Positions 1-6,845 of a stretch of 9,380 nucleotides of DNA are shown in pieces. The notes beneath the pieces are model-generated. The model made no database searches and was not told the DNA's origin. It was given only the letters and a program-made list of their open reading frames with translations. Position 1 is the stretch's first letter, and each line of letters starts with the position of its first letter. Made by a program: the position numbers and the translations under genes. The DNA comes from Thioalkalivibrio sp. (GTDB lineage Bacteria > Pseudomonadota > Gammaproteobacteria > SpSt-1174). The stretch lies in assembly GCA_011046015.1 (NCBI GenBank), contig DSBO01000056.1, forward strand, positions 1 through 9,380. Direction: 5' to 3'.

Positions 1-3000
1 GATCAAGCGTCTCATCGACCAGGGTGAGCCCGTCGTCGGCGGTGCGGACGTCGAGGACCTGCTCAAGAACATGCTCTACTACGTCGCCCAGGCACCGGCT
101 CGGGGCGAGCACGTGGTGGCGGTGAAGAAGGCTTTCCGCCTCGACCAGATGGTTCCAGAGGCGGCGGTGCTCGATGCGGCACGCCGGCGTATGTCGGGCC
201 CGAACCTCGAGATCCTCGGCACCGTGTCGCAGGCGATCCGCGAGGATCTCACCGAGGTCAAGGATGCACTCGACGTGTTCATGCACGCCGACAAGCGCCA
301 GCCGGAAGACCTGGAACCGCTCCAGCCCAAGCTCATCAAGATCGCCGAGACGCTTGGCATGCTGGGTCTTGGCGAGGCCCGCCGACTGGTGACCAACGAG
401 GCCGAGCTGGTCGATGCTGCGGTAAAGGGCGAGCAGGCCATCGACGAGGATCTGTTGATGAAGATCGCCGGCGTGATGCTCAGCGTCGAGTCGTCGATCA
501 ACGATTTCATGGCGGGGCGTTCCTCCGGCATGAGCGAGACCGAGGTCAACGAGGCACTGGAAGGCGACACCGTCGAGCGCGGCATACTGCCCGAAAGCGA
601 GTTCCAGGGCGTGATGGCGGCGGTCATTCGCGAGACCCTTACCGATCTCAACAAGGCCAAGGACGCGATCCTCGAGTTCGTGGCCGCGCCACAGAACGTC
701 GACCAGCTCGCCGAGGTGCCGAACATGCTGGATCGTGTTCGCGGCGCGATCGGTATGATGCCGGTGGGAGACGTCGGCTCGGTACTCGAATCGCTCAAGC
801 GCTACATCGCCCACCGCGTGCTGGCGCAGCAGAAAGTGCCGCGGGCCGACGAGCTCGACGCCCTGGCTGACGCGATTACCAGTGTCGAGTTCTATCTCGA
901 GAACGTCGCCGAGGGCCGGGGGGCGCCGCCGGCCATGCTGGATGTTGGTAGCGCCAGCGTGGCACGGCTCGGGTATCCGGTGGGCGCCGAGCCGCCGGCC
1001 GATATCGAGCGTGTCGAGGCGTCGCCGCCACCGGTCGAGCCCGAATCCGACCTCGAGGCCACCGCCGAACTGTCGATGGACGCGCCCATGCTCGATGTCG
1101 ACGACCTGGTGGAGGACGAGGACGAGGATGAGAGTCTGGACCTGACCATCGAAGGCATGGACTTCGACATCACGTCCGGAGCCGAGGTGGACGAGACCCT
1201 CGAACTGGACGCGACCGGTTTCGGCTCAACTCTCACGGCCGACGTGGGGGAGACCCAGGCGCAGGACATATCCGCGCCGGCGGAAGCCGCGCCGCAGCCG
1301 GAGGCGCCGCGTCCCCAGCCCCTGGTCGGCGAGGTCGACGACGAGATCCTGGAGATCTTCCTCGAAGAGGCCGAGGAAGAGATCGAGCGCATCCGCGAGT
1401 ATTTCCCGAAGTGGGAACAGAACACCGGCGACGAGGAATCCCTGGTCACCATTCGGCGCTCGTTTCACACCCTCAAGGGTAGCGGTCGCCTGGTCGGTGC
1501 CCAGCTCATCGGCGAGTTTGCCTGGAACTACGAGAGCCTGCTCAATCGCGTCATCGACAAGACGATCAAGCCGGCGCTCTATGTCTTCGAAGCCCTGAAC
1601 AAGGCGCTCGAGGTGCTTCCCGAACTGGTCGCCCAGGTCCGTGGGCAGGGTGATCCGAGCGTCGATGTCTATGCCCTGATGGACGAGATCGAGGCCATGA
1701 GCAAGCCCGGCTATGCCGAGCGCGTCATGGGGGGGCAGGAGCTCGAGTCCGAGGCGGACCGGAATGCCTTCATCGAGGAGGATGAAGGGGGGGCGGAACC
1801 TTCGGGGGAGCCTGAAGCGGAATCGGTGGCTGGGGGTGAGTCGGCTCCTTTTGATGCGCCCGCCGGTTCCGCCGACACCGAGGAGACGCAGGAGGCGCCG
1901 GCCGCCAGTCACGACGACACCCTGTTCGTCGTCTCCGAAGAGGACGAGGGGCCCGGCGAGACCGAGCTGACGCACGAGCTCGGGCGCCCGGACCTGTCCG
2001 GGGCGGCGGCCGAGCTGTTCGACGTGTCCGGTGCCGGCGCTCCGGCGGCGGATACCGATTACGACTTCACGCTGGAGCTGCCCTCCCCCGATCTCGATAT
2101 CGCGCTGGAGACGGCCGCCGAGCCCGAGACGCGTATCGACCCCGACCTGTTCGAGATCTATCGCGCCGAGGCCGAACAGCACCTGCAGACCCTGCGCGCC
2201 CAGCTCGACATCGCCTGCGGCGAACCGCTGGCCGTGACCGAGGAGTTGATGCGCGCGCTCCACACGCTCAACGGCAGTTCGCGCACCGCGGGGGTCACCG
2301 AGCTGTCGGGCGTGTTCACCGCACTCGAGAATCACGCGCGCGAATGCCAGGGTCAGGGCGCCCCCCTGTCCGTGTCCGCGCTCGATCTCATCGCGCGCGC
2401 CATCGGTCACGCCGAGGCGGTCATGGAGGCGCTGGCGCAGCCCGGGGCCGAGGTGCCGTCGGGCGACTCGCTCAGGGCCGCCGCCGAGTCGCTGGTCATC
2501 GAGCCGGTGGCTCCGACTGCCGAGCCGGTTGCCGTGTCGGAGTCCGCGCCCGCGCTCGAGGGGAGCGAGCCCCCCGACCTGCCGGGCGAGCAGGACATGG
2601 AGCTGGTCGAGATCTTCCTGGAAGAGGCCATGGAGATCATGGATGCGGGCGACACGACGCTGCAGACGTGGATGGACGACCAGAATGACCGCGAGGCGGT
2701 CAACGAACTCCAGCGCCAGCTGCACACCCTCAAGGGCGGTGCGCGCATGGCCGGCTTCAGGAACATCGGCAACCTCAGTCACGCGGTCGAATCGCTCATC
2801 ATCGCCGTGGTCGACGGGCAGGCTCAGGCCTCGGCGCCGCTGTTCGACAGCCTGCGCCGCACCTTCGACCGCCTGAGCGAAATGCTCGAAAAGGCGCGCA
2901 ACCAGGAGCCGATCCACGCCGCGCCGGAACTGATACGGGAGCTGGACGCCTTCCGGCGCGGCCAAGCGCCTTCGACCGCCGCGCCGACGGTCGAGGCGGC

Positions 3001-5002
3001 GGTGCCGAGCCCCGACCTGTCGGTCGCCGAGGTGGTCGAGGACGTGGCGCCGGCGGAGGTGGAAGACCTCCAGGCCGCTCCGCCGCCCGAGATGCCGGCC
3101 GAGCCCGAGACCAGCGAGGCGGAGGTATCGCGTCCGGTCGAGCGTCGTGCGACGCCGCGCTCGGGGCCGCAGGAACTGATCCGCGTGCGCTCCGATCTCC
3201 TCGACAACCTGGTCAACAATGCGGGCGAGGTCAACATCTACCACGCGCGTCTCGAGGAGCAGATCACCAGTTTCGGCTTCAACCTCGGCGAATTCGGCCA
3301 GACCATCACACGTCTGCGCGAGCAGCTGCGCAAGCTGGAGCTCGAGACCGAAGCCCAGATCCGTTCTTCCTACGCGAAGGAATACGGGCCCGACGGTGTC
3401 CTCGACGACGACTTCGATCCGCTGGAGATGGACCGCTATTCCACGCTGCAGCAGCTGTCCCGTGCACTGGCCGAGTCGGTCAACGACCTGATCAGTATCC
3501 AGGACCTGCTCGCCGAGCAGGTGCGCGACACCGAGACCCTGCTGTTGCAGCAGTCCCGTGTCAGTACCGACCTGCAGGAAGGCCTGATGCGCACCCGCAT
3601 GGTCCAGTTCACGGGGACCGTGCCGCGCCTGCGCCGTATCGTGCGCCAGACCGCCAGCGAGCTGGGCAAGCAGGTGGAGCTCGACATCGTCGGCGAGGGC
3701 AGTGAGCTCGATCGTTCGGTGCTCGATCGCATGGTGGCGCCGCTCGAGCACATGCTGCGTAACGCCATCGCCCACGGCATCGAGACACCGAAGGAGCGTC
3801 TCGCCAAGGGTAAGGCCGAGGCTGGTCACATCCGTATCGAGATCGGACGTGAGGGCTCCGAGGTGGTCATTAGCGTGGCTGATGACGGTGGCGGCATCAA
3901 CATCGACGCAGTTCGGGCCAAGGCCATCAAGGTCGGCATGATCCGCGAGGCCGACCGTGTGTCCGACTACGACCTGATGCAGCTGATCCTCGAATCCGGT
4001 TTCTCCACCGCCAAGCAGGTGGACCAGATCGCCGGCCGCGGCGTGGGCATGGACGTGGTCAACAACGAGATCAAGCAGCTTGGTGGCGTCCTGCGCATCG
4101 ACTCCATGCCGGGACAGGGTACGACGTTCACGGTCAACCTGCCGTTCACCCTGGCCATCAACCAGGCGCTGCTGGTGCAGTCCGGAGAAGACCTGTTCGC
4201 CATCCCGCTCACCAGCATCGAGGGTATCGTGCGTTACCCTGCCACGGAGCTGAAGGACAAGTACCTCGAGGACGCGCCGAGCATCGAGTATGCGGCCTAT
4301 ACCTACGAACTCAAGCACCTCGGGGGCCTACTCGGCATGTCGCAGCCCTCGCTGGAGGACGGCGGTGCGCTGTATCCCGTGCTGCTGGTGCGCTCGGGTC
4401 AGCATCGCGTCGCGCTACAGGTCGAAGGGCTGCTGGGTAACCGAGAGGTGGTGGTCAAGCCGGTCGGTCCGCAGATCAGCCAGGCGCGCGGCATCTCCGG
4501 GGCCACGATCCTGGGTGACGGTCGCGTGGTGCTGATCCTCGACATCCCCTCCCTGGTTCGTATCGGTGCCGGCATCAAGCTGGTGTACAAGGCGCCGGTG
4601 GAAGAGCCCGAGGAAGAGAAGCAGCTCACCGTCATGGTGGTCGACGACTCGATCACCATCCGCAAGGTCACGCAGCGCATGCTCGCGCGCAACCAGTTCG
4701 GCGTGATGCTGGCAAAGGATGGTGTCGATGCCGTGGCCCAGCTGCAGGATGCCAAGCCCGATCTCATGTTGCTCGATATCGAGATGCCGCGCATGGACGG
4801 CTACGAGCTCGCCCAGCACATCCGCAACGACGAGCGCCTGCGGGACATCCCGATCATCATGATCACCTCGCGTACGGGCGAGAAGCATCGCCAGCGCGCG
4901 ATGGCAATCGGGGTCAACAAGTACCTGGGCAAGCCCTACCAGGAAACGGATCTGCTCGAGAACATCAACGGGTTGCTCCGCGAAACCGGCAAGCTCGCCT
5001 GA
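1..5002 (+). CDS. chpA: ChpA/PilL hybrid chemosensory histidine kinase (5' partial)
   Basis: This is the central kinase of the Pil-Chp chemosensory system, which controls type IV pilus (twitching) behaviour. It should autophosphorylate with ATP and pass phosphate to CheY-like PilG/PilH. The frame is open to the left edge (first whole codon at nt 2), so the ATG at 71 is internal and the true start lies outside. Visible domains in order: two H-less FimL-like repeats (about 233-520 and 623-919); an acidic Pro-rich linker; Hpt-A (about 1322-1660, His codon 1466, HTLKGSG); Hpt-B (about 2132-2440, His 2261, HTLNGSS); Hpt-C (about 2588-2895, His 2723, HTLKGGA); CheA-type dimerisation helices (about 3170-3570); ATPase with N box (Asn 3761), G1 DDGGG (from 3881), F box (around 3995) and G2 GRGVGMD (around 4035); CheW-like domain (about 4150-4590); receiver (about 4628-4985) with phospho-Asp at 4775 and a conserved LGKPY Lys. 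All catalytic motifs are intact. About 1,666 residues are visible, against about 2,470 in P. aeruginosa ChpA, so several hundred may be missing. Confidence 0.95.
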   Translation, partial: IKRLIDQGEPVVGGADVEDLLKNMLYYVAQAPARGEHVVAVKKAFRLDQMVPEAAVLDAARRRMSGPNLEILGTVSQAIREDLTEVKDALDVFMHADKRQPEDLEPLQPKLIKIAETLGMLGLGEARRLVTNEAELVDAAVKGEQAIDEDLLMKIAGVMLSVESSINDFMAGRSSGMSETEVNEALEGDTVERGILPESEFQGVMAAVIRETLTDLNKAKDAILEFVAAPQNVDQLAEVPNMLDRVRGAIGMMPVGDVGSVLESLKRYIAHRVLAQQKVPRADELDALADAITSVEFYLENVAEGRGAPPAMLDVGSASVARLGYPVGAEPPADIERVEASPPPVEPESDLEATAELSMDAPMLDVDDLVEDEDEDESLDLTIEGMDFDITSGAEVDETLELDATGFGSTLTADVGETQAQDISAPAEAAPQPEAPRPQPLVGEVDDEILEIFLEEAEEEIERIREYFPKWEQNTGDEESLVTIRRSFHTLKGSGRLVGAQLIGEFAWNYESLLNRVIDKTIKPALYVFEALNKALEVLPELVAQVRGQGDPSVDVYALMDEIEAMSKPGYAERVMGGQELESEADRNAFIEEDEGGAEPSGEPEAESVAGGESAPFDAPAGSADTEETQEAPAASHDDTLFVVSEEDEGPGETELTHELGRPDLSGAAAELFDVSGAGAPAADTDYDFTLELPSPDLDIALETAAEPETRIDPDLFEIYRAEAEQHLQTLRAQLDIACGEPLAVTEELMRALHTLNGSSRTAGVTELSGVFTALENHARECQGQGAPLSVSALDLIARAIGHAEAVMEALAQPGAEVPSGDSLRAAAESLVIEPVAPTAEPVAVSESAPALEGSEPPDLPGEQDMELVEIFLEEAMEIMDAGDTTLQTWMDDQNDREAVNELQRQLHTLKGGARMAGFRNIGNLSHAVESLIIAVVDGQAQASAPLFDSLRRTFDRLSEMLEKARNQEPIHAAPELIRELDAFRRGQAPSTAAPTVEAAVPSPDLSVAEVVEDVAPAEVEDLQAAPPPEMPAEPETSEAEVSRPVERRATPRSGPQELIRVRSDLLDNLVNNAGEVNIYHARLEEQITSFGFNLGEFGQTITRLREQLRKLELETEAQIRSSYAKEYGPDGVLDDDFDPLEMDRYSTLQQLSRALAESVNDLISIQDLLAEQVRDTETLLLQQSRVSTDLQEGLMRTRMVQFTGTVPRLRRIVRQTASELGKQVELDIVGEGSELDRSVLDRMVAPLEHMLRNAIAHGIETPKERLAKGKAEAGHIRIEIGREGSEVVISVADDGGGINIDAVRAKAIKVGMIREADRVSDYDLMQLILESGFSTAKQVDQIAGRGVGMDVVNNEIKQLGGVLRIDSMPGQGTTFTVNLPFTLAINQALLVQSGEDLFAIPLTSIEGIVRYPATELKDKYLEDAPSIEYAAYTYELKHLGGLLGMSQPSLEDGGALYPVLLVRSGQHRVALQVEGLLGNREVVVKPVGPQISQARGISGATILGDGRVVLILDIPSLVRIGAGIKLVYKAPVEEPEEEKQLTVMVVDDSITIRKVTQRMLARNQFGVMLAKDGVDAVAQLQDAKPDLMLLDIEMPRMDGYELAQHIRNDERLRDIPIIMITSRTGEKHRQRAMAIGVNKYLGKPYQETDLLENINGLLRETGKLA
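233..919 (+). repeat. Tandem FimL-like H-less repeats inside ChpA
   Basis: Two protein-level repeats of about 96 and 99 residues are encoded at 233-520 and 623-919. Shared signatures are an AIRE.LT / VIRE.LT start, a Gly-Met pair in the middle (LGMLGLGEA against IGMMPVGDV), and a closing stretch with IA, SVE and a final GR. They resemble divergent Hpt-type helical bundles in which the phospho-acceptor His region is lost, as in the N-terminus of ChpA and in FimL. Their role is probably protein docking rather than phosphotransfer. The open frame upstream (1-232) may hold the end of a further copy. DNA identity is low, so this is an old duplication. Confidence 0.6.
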
Positions 5003-5034
5003 ACGAAGTGACACTGACCGCATGATCGAACGCC

Positions 5035-5502
5035 ATGGCTGATCCCGCACAGACCATCAACAGTCTCGTCGTCCCGCTGAACGGCCAGAACCTGCTGCTG
5101 CCGCAGTCGGCGATGGCCGAGGTGGTCGCACGCCAGCCCCTGCGTCCCTTTGAGGGGCCCGTGAAATGGTTGCGCGGCTTCGTCGAGTGGCGTGGCCAGC
5201 AGGTACCGGTGGTGTCCCTCGAGATCCTCTGTGGGCGCAGTGGGGGCGAGCTGACGGCGAACAGCCGGTTCGTGGTGTTGTACGCCGTGGAGGGCATTCC
5301 CGGCCTGCAATTCTATGCGCTGGAGGTGAGCGGTATTCCGCATCCGGTGAAACTGCAGGCGGGCGACCTCATTGAGGGCGGGCTCAAGGACCAGGACTGC
5401 GAGGTGGTGGCGCGTAACGTGCTGGCCGATGGTGAGCCCTGCGTGATCCCCGACCTGCAGCGCCTCGAATACCTGATCCGCGCGCAGATGGAGCGGCTCT
5501 AG
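5035..5502 (+). CDS. chpC: ChpC-type CheW-like coupling protein
   Basis: This 155-residue cytoplasmic protein is a single CheW-like domain. It probably joins a Pil-Chp receptor to the ChpA kinase, as an alternative to PilI. A CheW-type core is visible at about residues 40-65 (W.RGFVEWRGQQVPVVSLE), with further beta-strand segments around FVVLY and FYALEV. The length is close to the 160-170 residues of known ChpC proteins. The gene starts 32 nt after the chpA stop. An in-frame TGA at 5023 leaves the ATG at 5035 as the only plausible ATG, although it has no strong Shine-Dalgarno, so expression may depend on coupling to chpA. No chpB-like methylesterase lies between the two genes. The last codons fall inside the 22-bp inverted repeat at 5496-5545. 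The family call is firm. The ChpC rather than PilI name rests mostly on position after chpA. Confidence 0.85.
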   Translation: MADPAQTINSLVVPLNGQNLLLPQSAMAEVVARQPLRPFEGPVKWLRGFVEWRGQQVPVVSLEILCGRSGGELTANSRFVVLYAVEGIPGLQFYALEVSGIPHPVKLQAGDLIEGGLKDQDCEVVARNVLADGEPCVIPDLQRLEYLIRAQMERL

Positions 5503-5545
5503 TGTCCTGTCACGCGTCATTGAACGCGTGACAGGACACTAGAGC
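5496..5545. repeat. Perfect 22-bp inverted repeat between convergent genes
   Basis: The arms 5496-5517 and 5524-5545 are perfectly complementary over 22 bp, with a 6-nt loop CATTGA (5518-5523). The inner arm ends read TGTCACGCGT and ACGCGTGACA, and the outer ends GCTCTAGTGTCC and its complement. The left arm contains the last codons and TAG stop of chpC. The right arm ends 19 nt past the stop of the opposing EAL gene. RNA from either strand would form the same hairpin, so it may end or stabilise both transcripts. Neither side has a T-tract, which is unlike a standard intrinsic terminator. A REP-like or MITE-derived palindrome is the main alternative. Confidence 0.85.
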
Positions 5546-5555
5546 GCGGGGATGT

Positions 5556-5581
5556 CGCGCCGGCTCATTCGGGCCGGCGCG
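5556..5581 (-). other. GC-rich hairpin spanning the EAL gene stop codon
   Basis: A 9-bp stem (5556-5564 CGCGCCGGC with 5573-5581 GCCGGCGCG) encloses an 8-nt loop that carries the TGA stop of the EAL gene (5565-5567, minus strand). It lies 10 nt from the 22-bp inverted repeat. The mRNA end of the minus-strand unit could therefore fold into two stacked hairpins. There is no U-tract after it, so it is more likely a 3'-end stabiliser or attenuator than a clean intrinsic terminator. In DNA this GC-rich, such a stem can also arise by chance. Confidence 0.35.
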
Positions 5582-6842
5582 GGCGCCAGGTCTGCAGCTG
5601 TGCCAGGGTGAGCGGGCGGGAAAAATAATAGCCCTGCCCGATCTGGCAGCCCATCTCCGCGAGCGCGGTGGCCGCGGCCTTCGTCTCCACTCCCTCCGCC
5701 ACGGTCTTCAGGCCGAAGCGCCGGCCAAGCTCCAGGGCAATGGCCACGATGTCCCGATCGGCCCGCTCGGTCTCCAGATTCGCCACGAACGAGCCGTCGA
5801 TCTTGATCTCGCTGGCCGGTACCGTCTTGAAGTTGGCAAGCGAAGAATAGCCGGTTCCGAAATCGTCGATGGACAGGCCGCAGCCCAGTTCGTGCAGTCG
5901 GGCCAGCTGCGCCCGCGTCACCTCGCTGCCCTCGAGCAGCGAGCTCTCGGTGATCTCGAAGGTGATGTGCTCGCCGGGCACGCCCCAGATCGCCAGCTGT
6001 TGGCCCACGCGCGCGGCCAGTTCCGGGTCTTCCAGGTCCAGTGCCGAGAGGTTGATGGATACCGCGGGAATGCCCAGCTTCCGCAGCGTGCTGACATCCT
6101 GCAGCACGCGCTTGAGCACCCCATCCGTCAGCCGCCCGATGAGTCCCGCCTGCTCGGCTACGGGGATGAACAGCGAGGGCTGGATCACGCCCCGGAGCGG
6201 ATGCTCCCAGCGCACCAGTGCCTCGACTCCCTGTATCTCGCCATCGGCCAGCCCCACCTGGGGCTGATAGCAGATGGTGAACGCATTGGTCTGTATCGCT
6301 TCGCGCAGTTCGCGATTGAACTGCCAGCTGTGGCTCATCTCCCGATACAGGGCGTCATCGAACATCGCCCGGCTGCGATCCGCATGCTCTGCCGCGACCA
6401 GCGCGAGTTCGGCACGGGCCAGCAGCTGGCCGGGTTCATCGGCGTGGTCCGGGAACAGCGCGAGGCCGAGCGTGAAGTCCGCCTCCACTGGCTGCTGCTC
6501 GACCACGCTGGTCTCGCGCAGGACGAGTTCGATCTTCTGCGCCGCGAGTTCCGCATGGCCGGTATTCATCACTCGTGGCAGCACCAGGATGAAGTGATCG
6601 TCGTTCCCGTCGATCACGTGTTCCGGGCTCGCCGGAATGCGTTCGAGCCGGCGGCGCAGCGCGTCGCGGAATGCCGCTGCGCCTCCCTCGCCCAGGAGTC
6701 CTCGCACCTTCCGCATGTTACGAATGTGAATGACGACGCAGGCGGTCCGGCCAGGATCCGGTCCGGCCGCGTCGATGATGCGCGCCAGTGCGTCGATGGC
6801 GCCCTGTCGCATGTGATCGATGGCCGGGGTCGCGGCGGACAT
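5565..6842 (-). CDS. Degenerate-GGDEF/EAL c-di-GMP phosphodiesterase
   Basis: This 425-residue soluble protein should hydrolyse cyclic di-GMP to pGpG. Residues about 30-165 form a GGDEF-like fold whose signature is degraded to GNDDHF (residues 79-84), so cyclase activity is unlikely; it may bind GTP or act as a regulatory scaffold. Residues about 175-418 are an EAL domain with all expected metal and catalytic residues: E207-A-L with R211, N264, E296, D326-D327 (DDFGTG), K347, E383 and E386 (AEGVE) and Q403 (QGYYFSRP). No transmembrane segment, signal peptide or sensory PAS/REC domain is seen. The ATG at 6842 lies 3 nt after the HD-GYP gene stop and has only a weak, badly spaced AGG, so translation is probably coupled. 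A second Met at residue 11 is a less likely start. The architecture recalls the twitching regulator FimX, but FimX has a degenerate EAL and extra N-terminal domains, so orthology is not claimed. Confidence 0.9.
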   Translation of the reverse strand: MSAATPAIDHMRQGAIDALARIIDAAGPDPGRTACVVIHIRNMRKVRGLLGEGGAAAFRDALRRRLERIPASPEHVIDGNDDHFILVLPRVMNTGHAELAAQKIELVLRETSVVEQQPVEADFTLGLALFPDHADEPGQLLARAELALVAAEHADRSRAMFDDALYREMSHSWQFNRELREAIQTNAFTICYQPQVGLADGEIQGVEALVRWEHPLRGVIQPSLFIPVAEQAGLIGRLTDGVLKRVLQDVSTLRKLGIPAVSINLSALDLEDPELAARVGQQLAIWGVPGEHITFEITESSLLEGSEVTRAQLARLHELGCGLSIDDFGTGYSSLANFKTVPASEIKIDGSFVANLETERADRDIVAIALELGRRFGLKTVAEGVETKAAATALAEMGCQIGQGYYFSRPLTLAQLQTWRPRRPE

Positions 6843-6845
6843 GAC

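Noticed and set aside
71..73. ATG at 71 as the start of chpA
   Set aside because: The frame is open upstream to the window edge and the preceding codons (DVEDLLKN before MLYYVA) read as continuous domain sequence, so the ATG is internal.
1226..4318. Very long open frame (about 1,030 codons) on the minus strand inside chpA
   Set aside because: It is fully antisense to clear Hpt, ATPase and CheA domains. Its protein is a His/Arg/Leu/Asp-rich mixture with no recognisable motif, as expected of a shadow frame in high-GC DNA.
5022..5042. Six-codon mini-frame (ATG at 5022, TGA at 5040) overlapping the chpC start, as a possible leader peptide
   Set aside because: It has no good ribosome site and is short enough to be chance. 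No regulatory motif accompanies it.
5496..5545. Calling the 22-bp palindrome a standard rho-independent terminator or an insertion-sequence end
   Set aside because: There is no T-tract after the stem on either strand, and no transposase or target-site duplication is visible nearby. It is therefore listed as an inverted repeat of open function.
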